From contig CBDDDW010000030.1 of assembly GCA_965226805.1 (NCBI GenBank), positions 342,741 through 406,740 of the forward strand: DNA of 64,000 nucleotides. The letters are read 5' to 3'. The notes beneath the pieces were generated by a model. That model searched no databases, was not told the DNA's origin, and saw only the letters and a list, made by a program, of their open reading frames with translations. This document shows, in pieces, positions 8,775 to 17,307 of the stretch (positions are counted from its first letter, which is position 1; the number at the start of each line of letters is the position of its first letter). The position numbers and the translations under genes are program-made. This stretch comes from CBDDDW01 sp965226805. GTDB taxonomy: Bacteria; Chloroflexota; Dehalococcoidia; Lucifugimonadales; JAGWBF01.

Positions 8775-9380
8775 TACAAGGACTCCTGGACGGTCTACCT
8801 ATATCTTGGAATAGACCCGGACTCAGGTAAGAAGCGGTACAAGACCGAGGTGGTCCGAGGCACCAAAAGAGAGGCCCAGAAGCGCCTTACCGAACTGCTG
8901 GGACAACTGGACACGGGCACCTATGTGGAGCCCTCAAGGGAAACGGTGGAGGACTTCCTGGGCCAGTGGCTCAGAGACTACGCCGAGACTCATGTCAGGC
9001 AGCGCACCCTTGAGGGTTACCGGGGCAACTTGGATCGATACATTATCCCTGCCCTGGGGAGCATCGCCCTTGAGAAGCTCGCGGCCCGGCATATCCAGTC
9101 CTTCGAGTCCGACTGCCTGCGCCGCGGCCTATCAGCTCAGACGGTGCTACATTGCCACAGGATCATATTTCAGGTCCTCCGCTGGGGTGTTAAGATGGGT
9201 ATCCTGGGTCGCAACGTAGCCGAGGCTGTGGACCCGCCCAGGCCACAGCGTAGGGAGTCGCAGACTCTGGACTGGGAAGGAGTACGGAAGTTCCTTGAGG
9301 TTGAGGTGGTCCCCAAAATTCGGACAGGTGGCTAAGAGAGAGTCCCGCTCCTAAAATAGGACGGAAAGAAGGAGCAGGAC

Positions 9381-9665
9381 ATGAAGCAAACACGTAAGAA
9401 GCACAGCCCAGTCTTCAAGGGCAAAGTGGCTTTGGCCGCGCTCCAGGGGGAGCACACCATTGCAGAGCTGGCCAGCCGGTTTGAAGTCCACCCGAGCCAG
9501 ATCCATGCCTGGAAGAAGGCCTTGACTCAGGGGGCGCCGCACCTCTTTGAAAATGGTGCTGGACGCCAGGAGAAGGACCAAGAGGTCCTCACTGCCCAGC
9601 TCTACCAACAGATTGGGCAGCTCAAGGTGGAACGGGATTTTTTGTCACGGAGCTTCGGGTTGTGA
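9381..9665 (+). CDS. IS3-family transposase OrfA (element C)
   Basis: This 94-residue DNA-binding subunit begins MKQTRKKHSPVFKGKVALAA, the standard start of this IS3 subgroup. An HTH (HTIAELASRFEVHPSQIHAW) follows, then a C-terminal zipper (LYQQIGQLKVERDFLSRSF). The ribosome binding site AAGGAG is upstream. Its TGA overlaps orfB by four bases. The gene is intact. Confidence 0.92.
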   Translation: MKQTRKKHSPVFKGKVALAALQGEHTIAELASRFEVHPSQIHAWKKALTQGAPHLFENGAGRQEKDQEVLTAQLYQQIGQLKVERDFLSRSFGL

Positions 9666-10597
9666 GCCGGTCCCAACGCCGGGCCATGATTGACCGAGAA
9701 GAACCGAAGCTGTCTCTGGTGCGCCAGTGCGCCTTGCTGGGTATCAGCCGCTCCTCGTTGTACTACCTGCCAACCGAGGCCGGCGCCGAGGACATGGAGT
9801 TGATGGCCCTCATAGACCAACAGTACCTGAAGACACCTTTCTACGGCTCCAGAAGGATGACTGCCTGGCGCAGAAATCACGGACACTAGGTCAACCGCAA
9901 GCGGGTCCGCCGGCTGATGCAGCTGATAGGCCTGGAGGCCATCTACCGGCGTCCCAACACCACCAAGCCAAACCCAGGGCATAAGGTCTATCCGTACTTG
10001 CTCAGGGGGCTGGAGATCAACCGGGTCAACCAGGTGTGGGCCACCGACATCACCTACATACCCATGGCTCGGGGTTTCCTCTACTTGATGGCCATCATGG
10101 ACTGGCACAGCCGCTACGTGCTGGCCTGGCGGCTGTCCAACACCCTGGAGGTAGACTTCTGTGTTGCGGCTCTGGAAGAGGCCTTGAGCAAGGGTCGGCC
10201 ACAGATCTTCAACACCGACCAGGGCAGCCAGTTCACCAGCGAGGCCTTCACCAGCATGCTGCTGGCGCAAGGCGTTCAAGTGAGCATGGACGGCAGGGGC
10301 CGGTGCATGGACAACGTCTTCGTGGAACGGCTGTGGCGCAGCATCAAGTACGAGGAGGTGTACCTGAAGGCATACCAAAATGGGACTGAGGCCAGAAAAG
10401 GGATTGGGGCTTATCTGGCCTTCTACAACCAAGAGCGGCCCCATCAAGCCCTGGGCTATCGGTCACCGGGTCAGGTGTTCCATGCAGTGAGCCCACAAAG
10501 GTGTTTACTGGAACATCCACAAGCCTTACAATCGGATGAAGGTTTACGAGACACCCCAGCGGTAGACTCTCTTATTTTAGCCTCACCGCTGTCCTGA
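9662..10597 (+). pseudogene. IS3-family transposase OrfB (element C), amber codon in frame
   Basis: The frame is a complete OrfB except for one TAG at 9887-9889, where related proteins usually have Gln (HQVNRKRVRRLM). The rve domain after it is complete: Asp in WATDITYIPM, Asp in FNTDQGSQF and Glu in FVERLWRSIKYEEVY. A single C-to-T change would create the stop. Unless the stop is read through, the transposase is inactive. Codons after the stop show no decay, so the mutation is recent. Confidence 0.9.
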
Positions 10598-11272
10598 TGA
10601 TGGGGTCCACTTGAGTTCCTTGAGGTTGCCCAGAGCAGCAGCTATTATCCTTTGTTCCTGATGGCTCTTCTCACCGGGCTCAGGCGCTCGGAGTTGCTGG
10701 CCTTAAGATGGCAAGATGTGGATATGGAGATGGGAACCCTGTCGGTTAACCGCAGTCTAGTAAAGCTCAGGACCGGGGAGTTGATTATGGCACCCCCCAA
10801 GTCTGGAAAGCCCAGGGGGGTACATCTGCCCTTGGGAGCAGTAGCCTGCTTGAAGAGAGTGAGAGAGAGAAGGGAGGCGGATGCCCTCCGTCTCGGACAG
10901 ACACTCTTGCGCGAGAGCTTAGTATTCTCCCGCCTGGACGGATCGGCTCTTCTACCAGACTCCATCTCTCATATCTTCGGCAAGCTGGCTGCAAAGGCTG
11001 GATTCAAGGGTAGGATACGCTTCCATGACCTACGCCATACCCATGCCAGCCTCATGCTGGCGGAAGGAATACACCTCAAGGTAGTTAGCGAGCGGCTGGG
11101 GCACTCGGGGATAGGAATTACTGGAGACCTTTACTCTCATGTCCTGCCTGGTCTCCAAAGGGAAGCTGTAATGCAATGGGGTGAAAGTTTCGAGCATTTT
11201 ATGGGGTCAGATTTACAAATGCTTTACATGACCGAGACATCAGACCCGCAAAAGGCTTAATTTAGCTTTGAT

Positions 11273-11347
11273 GCCGGCGTAGCTCAGTGGTAGAGCAGCG
11301 GTTTCGTAAACCGCAGGTCAAGGGTTCGAATCCCCTCGCCGGCTCCA
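11273..11347 (+). tRNA. tRNA-Thr (CGT), CCA encoded
   Basis: A full cloverleaf is present. The acceptor stem GCCGGCG pairs with CGCCGGC, the D-arm has AGCTCAGTGGTAGAGC, and the anticodon stem GCGGT/ACCGC closes the loop TTCGTAA with anticodon CGT. The T-arm is GGGTTCGAATCCC, the discriminator base is T, and CCA is encoded. It sits 12 bp after the integrase gene and is the likely integration target. A 45-bp copy of its 3' part lies at 3480-3524. Confidence 0.95.
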
Positions 11348-11402
11348 CATTTTAGATACAACATTGAGACTGGTGAAGATGTTATTGTAGACTTGAGTCG
11401 GT

Positions 11403-11424
11403 GAAATGCTAACGAAATGCTAAC
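11403..11424 (+). repeat. tandem 11-bp direct repeat beyond tRNA-Thr
   Basis: GAAATGCTAAC occurs twice head to tail (11403-11413 and 11414-11424), 56 bp after the tRNA. In-phase 11-bp repeats flanking an integrase target suggest integrase arm-type or excisionase sites. This is inferred from position and spacing. Confidence 0.5.
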
Positions 11425-11524
11425 GGAAATTTGAGATGGCCCGGTTAATAGCTATGAGAATGGCCACACCAAGACATGGCGTGCCCTTCTTTGCCAAGTT
11501 GAGAGTTCTGTCTAGTGCCAAGGG

Positions 11525-11545
11525 TTGTCGGCAGAATGTCGGCAA
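11525..11545 (+). repeat. paired direct repeats matching those at 3404
   Basis: TTGTCGGCAG (11525-11534) and ATGTCGGCAA (11536-11545) lie 11 bp apart and match the pair at 3404-3424. The rest of 11348-11695 has no gene; these repeats and the pair at 11403 are all that I can identify there. Confidence 0.5.
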
Positions 11546-11704
11546 TTTTTCATAGCTGCCTCAAAGCTAGGGGCCGGTCAAGGGCAGGGGGCCCCTTCTA
11601 TCAGACCTGTAGTGTCACTCGCGATTTCCACGGATTATCAAGGGGCATGTGGTGCTCGCCCAGTCCTTCGTCCTCTCCGATGTGGGACTTATATCTGTTG
11701 GGTG

Positions 11705-12724
11705 TCAGCGGTTTTGGACAGTTCTGGGTCCGAGAGATTGGGGTGAAGAAGCTCCTGGTTTGAGGGTTTCTCTGACCTCCTGATTGTACCGCCTCCGCCG
11801 GTCAAAAGTCTCTCGCTGTACCTCCTTCCTCTGGGCTAGAATTGCCTCCAGACGGCCTTCCAGCACGTCAGCCGGAGTTACAACCCTGAGCGCCTGATGA
11901 TATCTTCGGTAGTTGTAGAACTCGACGAAGTCCCGGATGGCCGCCTCCAGGTCTTCCACCACCTCGTATGGCACCTGGTTAATGTCGTCTTTCAGGGTTC
12001 GGTGATATCTCTCCAGCTTCCCGTTGGTCTGAGGGTGATAGGGTGCTGCCAGGACGTGGCGAATGCCCACCACCCGCATGTACTCGCGGAAGGCCCGCGA
12101 TACATAACCTGAGCCATTATCTGAGAGGAGCTTGGTCCGATCCTCCAGAGGTACATCAGTCATACCAGTAGAGTCAACAGCTTCCTGGACCACCTCTATG
12201 AGGGAGTTGGCCGTCATGTCCCGTTGCACCTTCCAGGCCAAGATGAACCGGGAGTAGTCGTCCATCACCGTCACGAGGTAGTAGTAGCCCTATCCCACTA
12301 CACGGAAGTAGGAGGCATCGGTGGCCCACAGCTGGTGGGGCCCTGTGGTCTTGTGCTGGTACTCTTTGCTCGCTGCCAACTGGTATTCGATCCGTTTCAC
12401 CAGACCCTCCCGTCTCAGAATACGATAGACTGTGGAGGCGGAGACCGATAGGCCTCTGTGGTCGGTGAGCGAAGCCGCCAACTGCCGGCTTCGCCAGGTC
12501 GGCATCCCACGGGCTGCCGCCAGCACTACTGCCTCCTCTTCTGGACGCAGGCGATTCCAGGGCCTCTCAGTTCCTTCCGTACCCTCCCAACTACCCTGCC
12601 GGTGCCTCCACCTCCACCAATAATACGTGCTCCTGGAAATGCCAAGCTCCCTGAGTCGCCTGTTCTTCCCTCTACCATGTCGCTCCACCTCAGCCACGAC
12701 CTTCGATTGTTCCACTACGCTCAT
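11705..12724 (-). pseudogene. IS3-family transposase OrfB (element B, copy 2), amber codon in frame
   Basis: It starts MSVVEQSKVVAEVERHGRG and reads in frame past the site where copy 1 is frameshifted. It then meets TAG at 12290-12292, where copy 1 has TGG (Trp in VVGWGYYY). Downstream the rve domain is complete (DDYSRFILAW, LSDNGSGYV, GKLERYHRTL). One G-to-A transition explains the stop. Copies 1 and 2 therefore carry different inactivating lesions. Confidence 0.9.
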
Positions 12725-13125
12725 GCGACGGTGCCGTTGTCGTGTAGGGGCGGCAGAGCTGTTTTTTTGAAGCGGTGCAACTCCAGGGACAACTCACCCA
12801 CCAGCTGCTTCAGTTCTCTGTTCTCCCGCTTGAGCTGCTCTATCTCTTGCCGGGTCGCATCACGCACACTGTCCCGAGTCAACCTCTCCTTCCCAGCTTC
12901 CATGAACCCCTTCGTCCAGGCGTAGTAGGAGTGGGGTTTGATTCCTTCCCGTCGGCACAGGTCATTAACGGTAGTCTCCCGTCTGAACCCCTCCAAGACG
13001 ATGCGGATCTTCTCTTCAGGGGTATACTTACGGCGGGTCGCTGCACGGACCTGACGCACGAAGCTTCGTGTCTCCTGGCTTCGCTCCTCAGCTTGGCTGA
13101 CCTGATCCTCTACCTGGGTCATCAA
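12721..13125 (-). CDS. IS3-family transposase OrfA (element B, copy 2)
   Basis: The 134-residue protein is identical to the copy 1 OrfA except near residue 9 (Val for Ala). It has the HTH around residues 35-85 and a C-terminal coiled coil. Its stop overlaps the orfB start (ATGA). The gene is intact and could act on the ends of either copy. Confidence 0.9.
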   Translation of the reverse strand: MMTQVEDQVSQAEERSQETRSFVRQVRAATRRKYTPEEKIRIVLEGFRRETTVNDLCRREGIKPHSYYAWTKGFMEAGKERLTRDSVRDATRQEIEQLKRENRELKQLVGELSLELHRFKKTALPPLHDNGTVA

Positions 13126-13234
13126 TGACTCCTTTCACTTAGGGTTAATCTACCCCTCTGAAGGAGCCTCTACCACCCCCAACCTCTTCGGTTTTCTAGG
13201 CCTCAATAGTGTCCAATTGCGCTGACACCCTACA

Positions 13235-13609
13235 GTCCAGTTTGGTGGGCCTAGCTGGACGGTAGGCAGAACCATTTTCGAATTGTGGTTGGGGGCTCTG
13301 TGAACGTACCGAAGCCCTCGACCCCGGTATTGGGGCGTGACAGGGCGGAGGAACGCAAGGAGCGTCGCGGTGGCTCTGTCCCCGGCTTTCAGCTCTGTCA
13401 CGCCTGCTCTTGTTCTTGCGTCTTGGCCTTCACCGCCCTGTAGCCGAGGCGGGCTCGGAGAAGATGTAGACGGGGTTATGCACATCGTAGCCCAGCTTGC
13501 GGCGGGGTGTCTTCACCAGGAACATGCAGGTTACTATCGAGTTGGCTAACGGTTGGCCATACTGTCCGACACACGTCCAGCTTCAGGTCGGGGCTTGCGC
13601 CCTTGCCCT
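13235..13609. other. no intact gene; possible minus-strand coding debris
   Basis: No complete gene is visible. On the minus strand a short frame near 13440-13535 (MFLVKTPRRKLGYDV) reads like coding sequence but has no recognisable family and no complete context. The block lies between an IS end and the hsdR/luxR relics, so it is probably the remains of deleted genes. Confidence 0.5.
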
Positions 13610-13752
13610 TCAGTCCCTTCCGTCCCCAGATTCTGCGCGACCTCCGCCTATCCCGGTATCATCCAGCAGGCCGTTTCGCACAGCCCAGACTACTAGCTCC
13701 TGCTTCGTCTCGATCCGCAGCTTGTCCTGGATGCCGTAGATAGCATTGCGCT
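13610..13752 (-). pseudogene. LuxR-type HTH response regulator, C-terminal relic
   Basis: On the minus strand a frame reads NAIYGIQDKLRIETKQELVV and then WAVRNGLLDD before stopping at 13610-13612. This resembles the last two helices of a LuxR/FixJ-type HTH (the recognition helix entering NAIY, then a KLRI..KQELV segment). The upstream receiver and dimerisation parts are absent. It joins directly, in another frame, to the hsdR N-terminal relic, so a deletion fused two unrelated genes. Confidence 0.55.
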
Positions 13753-13893
13753 CTGCCGCACTTCATCGTAGCTGTTGCGCTCGGCACCAGGTGTGTCCGG
13801 CGAAATATGCGGCCCGTGGGCCGTCTGCCAGCCCAGGCCCGACAGCCACTCCAGCGCAGCCTCTTCAACTATGGACTCGGTGATGGTGGTCAT
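13753..13893 (-). pseudogene. hsdR: type I restriction enzyme HsdR, N-terminal relic
   Basis: The first 47 residues (MTTITESIVEEAALEWLSGL, then GWQTAHGPHISPDTPGAERN) match the conserved start of type I restriction endonuclease R subunits. HsdR is the translocating, cleaving ATPase of a type I system. Homology ends at about 13753, where the frame runs into LuxR-like sequence. The ATG overlaps the stop of the upstream hypothetical gene (ATGA), so that gene and hsdR formed one translational unit. Nothing of hsdM or hsdS is in this window. Confidence 0.75.
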
Positions 13894-14930
13894 TGTCTTG
13901 TCAAGCCATCAAGATTCTCACTCTTCAAGACTTGAACCACACTAAGAACAGCTCTGAGGCAGTCTTGAAGGGTGTTCTTAATGGAATCGGACGGTGGAGG
14001 CGTGGTTGTAGACTCAGTGCTCGCGTGGTAGTCGAAGTCAAGGCTAGCGAAGCACACGTCGATTCTAGGATTGAAAACGAACTTCCCTGGGGGCCGAAAG
14101 CGGGCAAGTTCAACGCCTGGCTCTAGTAGACGAAAGATGACAGTTCCCAGGGCTGGGAGAGGACTGATATCTCCATCATCTTCTGCGGATTCTACTTCGG
14201 CATCAACCAGGCCAACTGCCACCATATTAAGATGCCTATGTTTATCGATGTTACAGATATCGTTGAGCTTCCGAAGAGGAAGCACCCCAGTCATCCCGTT
14301 GTATGGCTGACAATTCTCGATCAGATGGAAATCAGACAAGTTTATACCCGTCAAGTAGGCTTTCCTCTCCTCTCCTTTCCTCTCCTTTCCTCTCTTTGTC
14401 TCCTCACTTGTCATTTTGCCAAATGCTTGGCGGTTTTTCGCGATTGGAAACTGGTTGTGACCCCCAGGTTCCTCTTGATTGGCCAGCACTAGCTGCCATA
14501 CAAGGTGGTCTAAGGCGGAGCGACAGTTGTATGCGATCTCCCCAACTCTGACCGAATACTCCATCGGTACCCTAGGTTTATCCCCATGGTATACCCAGAA
14601 TTCTTCGTCGCCTTGGCTGTCGACCTTCTGTTTGATGAAGGTGTGTTGAGCCTTACAGAATGCTAAGAGGTCGGCCTCAAGCAACTTCAATTGTTCCTGT
14701 GACCGCCTGATTTTGGCTTCTACGCCTTCCAACATCGCCAAGAAGTGTTCGCCACGGATATGTCTTTTCGGCATTCCCTCCCATATTTCTCGTTGCTGTT
14801 GAAGCTCGCGCTCCCATTCCTGGCGCTTTTGCATCCCAAGGGCACGCGTTGCCTTCAGACGTTCCTGAAGGTCGTCCTGATCCCGAATGATTCTCTCAAG
14901 GCGCTGGTTCCGGCTTTCCTGATTAGGCAT
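13890..14930 (-). CDS. hypothetical protein translationally coupled to the hsdR relic
   Basis: The 346-residue protein starts at MPNQESRNQRL. The ATG at 14930 leaves eight bases after the previous gene, while the earlier ATG at 14978 would overlap it. Residues 5-110 are strongly charged and predicted coiled coil (RLERIIRDQDDLQERLKA). A segment around residue 145 (CRSALDHLVWQL) recalls small HEPN-like or DUF helical proteins, but I cannot name the family. A Lys/Arg/Glu-rich stretch (KRGKERKGEERKA) comes from a pyrimidine-rich tract at 14364-14400. The stop overlaps the hsdR relic start, so a role in that restriction locus is possible. Confidence 0.65.
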   Translation of the reverse strand: MPNQESRNQRLERIIRDQDDLQERLKATRALGMQKRQEWERELQQQREIWEGMPKRHIRGEHFLAMLEGVEAKIRRSQEQLKLLEADLLAFCKAQHTFIKQKVDSQGDEEFWVYHGDKPRVPMEYSVRVGEIAYNCRSALDHLVWQLVLANQEEPGGHNQFPIAKNRQAFGKMTSEETKRGKERKGEERKAYLTGINLSDFHLIENCQPYNGMTGVLPLRKLNDICNIDKHRHLNMVAVGLVDAEVESAEDDGDISPLPALGTVIFRLLEPGVELARFRPPGKFVFNPRIDVCFASLDFDYHASTESTTTPPPSDSIKNTLQDCLRAVLSVVQVLKSENLDGLTRQ

Positions 14931-14938
14931 ATCGTTTG

Positions 14939-15532
14939 TCAAGCAGCGATTGTGTTGCGTCGGGGCCAGGGCTTCCACTCCAGTGCCACGTGCCGTTCGC
15001 CCCCCGTCATCTCGAGGGCGCGGGAGCGTGGGACGCGGCCTCGAGAGCGTCTAAAACCGCCGTGGCCGTCGTTAAACCGGAACTCTGTTTCCTGCCAACC
15101 ATCCCCCAGCAGCGGAGGCACTCGCATTGCCTCGCGGAACCCGCCGGAGACGACGGCTTCCACCATTCTGATCATTTCCTCAATCGACCCGTCGGCCGTT
15201 TCGTCGCAGGCGTCGCAGCCACAATCGGGGAATGGTTCAGTGTGCCAGGAGCCGAACCTCAAATGCAGCCCTGGAAAATCAGTGTACGCCACCACGATTG
15301 GCGCGGCTTGCGGATCATGCGGGACGAGTTTTATCGGAGGACGCGCAAGTCTTACCTTGCCCAGTTCGTCGTCAGCATCGTGTCCCTCTAATCGCTCGAC
15401 CCCGAACTCCCGCTCCAGCCGGTCGAGCAACTCCGTCGCTGCGGCGTGCAGAGGCTGGAAGCGTTCCGGGTTGGTTACGCGGGAGTACGCTTCTTCGGGC
15501 GGCCCTTCGATTCCCCACCTGTCTCCGCGCAT
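14939..15532 (-). CDS. DUF6226-like hypothetical protein
   Basis: The product is 197 residues from MRGDRWGIEGPPEEAYSRVT, a start that fits the DUF6226 family known from high-GC bacteria; an upstream ATG adds six residues. The protein is soluble and mixed alpha/beta, with PIKLVPHDPQAAPIVVAYTD and a Cys-Gly-Cys-Asp-Ala-Cys cluster in the middle, then an EEMIRMVEAVVSGGFRE helix. No function is known to me. It ends eight bases before the next gene, so the two are probably one operon. Confidence 0.65.
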   Translation of the reverse strand: MRGDRWGIEGPPEEAYSRVTNPERFQPLHAAATELLDRLEREFGVERLEGHDADDELGKVRLARPPIKLVPHDPQAAPIVVAYTDFPGLHLRFGSWHTEPFPDCGCDACDETADGSIEEMIRMVEAVVSGGFREAMRVPPLLGDGWQETEFRFNDGHGGFRRSRGRVPRSRALEMTGGERHVALEWKPWPRRNTIAA

Positions 15533-15678
15533 GTCATTGCCCTCCGGCAAGGGTATCGACGCAGCCCTTCGTGACGGGCTCCATCTTCATGGCTATCATC
15601 GTCTCATTATGCAGCGCTAGTCTGCAATGGGGGATACGTACTACATCAGTGCGACGTATAGCGCAGTTTGGTGGGCTA

Positions 15679-16236
15679 TCATTCGCCCTTCGCTCCGGCG
15701 ATGTCCTTACGCTGAAAGAGCCAGAACGCGGCCACGCCAGCGATCAACATGTACGCCGTAACTACGAGGAATGCATGCAGCTGGCTCGGTGGGTCTTTGA
15801 GAGCGAACAGGGTCTGCTGGGGATTGGTCGTGTGGACACCCGTCTCGATCATCCACGCTGTGACGCTGGGACCTAGCAGGAAGTCCGCCACGTTGCTGAA
15901 CCAATCGAACAGGCCACCCACCGTTAGGAAAACTATTAGCTCGACGAAGAAGTACGCAAGAGACATGGCGATCCCCATGCTCGACGAAGTGGTCAGCACG
16001 GTCAGGAGAATCGCCAACATGGCGTATGGCATCAACCCGTAGATCGCCTTCCCAAACAACACTGCGAGGGTCGACCACTCGCCGGCATCGGCGAGCCCTC
16101 CACCGTCTTCGATGATCAGTGAAGCGGCTACAAGGCTGCTGAGCGCAATGGTAAGGGCCGCCGCGAGGGCCACGAGGATCCACGGCATCTACCTTCTGCG
16201 GAGCTTGAAGAATTCCAACGGGTGAGGCGTAGTACC
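15679..16236 (-). pseudogene. ABC-2 type permease, array copy 1 (deleted and frameshifted)
   Basis: This is the fourth and most degraded of a tandem series. The N terminus (MIVTVLRLTRW) is visible at 16236, then loses frame. After MPWILVALAAALTIA about 150 residues present in copy 3 are missing, and the sequence resumes at LSSLVAASLI. The C-terminal half is normal, with three or four membrane segments, the GLFDWFSNVADFLLG loop and the conserved end FWLFQRKDIAGAKGE. An intact homologue would export a substrate with a separate ATPase; none lies next to this array. Confidence 0.85.
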
Positions 16237-16243
16237 GTGACGA

Positions 16244-17307
16244 TCATTCTCCCCTTGCTCCTGCCACGTCCCTGCGTTGGAAGAGCCAGAAGGCAATGAC
16301 GCCGAGCACCAGGGTGTAAGCCAGCAGGACGAGAAAGGCGTGCAGCGCACCAGGCGGGTCACTGACGGAGAACAGGCCCCCCTCGGTCGTCACCACCCCG
16401 GTTTCGGTCATCCAGGCGGTGGTGTTGGCTCCCAGCAGGAAGTTGGTCACATTGCTGAACCAGTCGAACAGGCCACCTAGGATGCGGACGAGTATGAGCT
16501 CGGCGAAGTAGTACGCAAGAGACATGGCGATTCCCATGCTCGACGATGCGGTTAGCACCGTGAGGAACAGCGCCAGGATGGCATACGGGACCAGCCCATA
16601 GACCACCTTGCCGAACATCACCGCCGCCGTGGACCATTGAACAGCACCTACCATCCCGCCACCATCGCTCAATGTGAGCGAAGCGGTGATCAGGCTACTG
16701 ACCACGACGGTCAGAGAAACAACGAGCAGCCCGGCAACACTCAACAGCACGAGCGACAACACCTTCGCACTCAAGAACTGCCATCTCCCGGTGCCCATAG
16801 TCAGCGCCGTTCGCAAGGTGCCCCAGCCGTACTCGACCCCCATCGAGGACGCCCCCAGGACCATGACGAGGAAGACGCCGATGTAATGGGCGACCCCGAG
16901 ACCGTTGGCGAGACCGCCCGGAAGGACGAAGAACTCCCGGTGACGCTCCCGGTCCTCCGCTCCCGGTCCTCCGCTATCTGTTCAACGATATCCGGACAGT
17001 TTCCGCGCTCTCGTCGTTGTTCGACCCTCTTGCGAGCGTCCTCACGCATCTCGCCGATCACCATTCCCACCTTGGCGTCGGCCGTCTCGTCGAGGATCTC
17101 GGCACACGAGATAGTGACTATTCCACCTGCATCCGGCACTCCCGAATAACCATCGTTGTATTCGTTACCCACGTTCCCGTACGCAGCGTAGAACCCCCAC
17201 AGAGTGGCCTGGACGACCAGCAGGGCTGCAACCAAAAGAATCCACGGCATCCACCGCTTGCGGACCTTGAACAGCTCCCAGCGAGTGAGGCGCAGGACGG
17301 TCAGCAT
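16244..17307 (-). pseudogene. ABC-2 type permease, array copy 2 (frameshift by 14-bp duplication)
   Basis: It begins MLTVLRLTRWELFKVRKRW, overlapping the stop of copy 3 by one base (TAATG), so the two were translationally coupled. A 14-bp direct duplication (TCCCGGTCCTCCGC, 16948-16961 and 16962-16975) shifts the frame. Removing one unit restores a continuous reading through REFFVLPGGLANGLG into VEYGWGTLRTALTMG. After it the frame is intact to FWLFQRRDVAGARGE. The lesion is a clean slippage-type event in an otherwise undecayed gene. Confidence 0.88.

Larger units (their letters stand above)
9307..10609 (+). mobile_element. IS3-family element C inserted in the integrase gene
   Basis: The 1303-bp element has ends TGGTCCCC at 9307 and the complementary GGGGTCCA ending at 10609, with related inner repeat sequence (GGACAG and GGCTAA). 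Both junctions carry the same 15 bp of integrase sequence, AGTTCCTTGAGGTTG, at 9289-9303 and 10614-10628. That is longer than the 3-4 bp duplication normal for IS3 elements. Confidence 0.88.
7030..11260 (+). pseudogene. int: tyrosine integrase gene split by two insertion sequences
   Basis: Three pieces rebuild one phage-type tyrosine recombinase of roughly 390 residues. They are: 7030-7060 (MPRGHIRQRS, start with GGGAG six bases upstream); 8775 to about 9303 (the Arm-DNA-binding and SAM-like core-binding domains, with TVEDFLGQWLRDYAETHV); and 10614-11260 (the catalytic domain). The catalytic domain keeps the first Arg (LLTGLRRSELLAL), HDLRHTHASL, the ERLGHSGIGITGDLYSHV histidine box and the nucleophile Tyr. 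An IS1380-family element separates pieces 1 and 2, and an IS3-family element separates pieces 2 and 3. The gene ends 12 bp before tRNA-Thr, its presumed target. Confidence 0.9.
11696..13234 (-). mobile_element. IS3-family element B, copy 2 (inverted)
   Basis: The 1539-bp element is nearly identical to copy 1 at 4648-6187 but lies in the opposite orientation, with the same terminal repeats (TGTTGGGTGTCAGCGG at the low end, complement of TGTAGGGTGTCAGCG at the high end). The two copies bracket 5.5 kb holding the split integrase and the tRNA. Recombination between them would invert that block. Confidence 0.9.

Noticed and set aside
9602..10447. Antisense frame of 281 codons opposite transposase OrfB
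   Set aside because: It is the complement of a conserved IS3 OrfB, with no start site or family match.
14364..14400. Pyrimidine-rich tract (CTCTCCTTTCC repeats) as a regulatory element or microsatellite
   Set aside because: It lies inside the 346-residue gene and encodes a charged Lys/Arg/Glu linker in frame, so it is better explained as coding low complexity.
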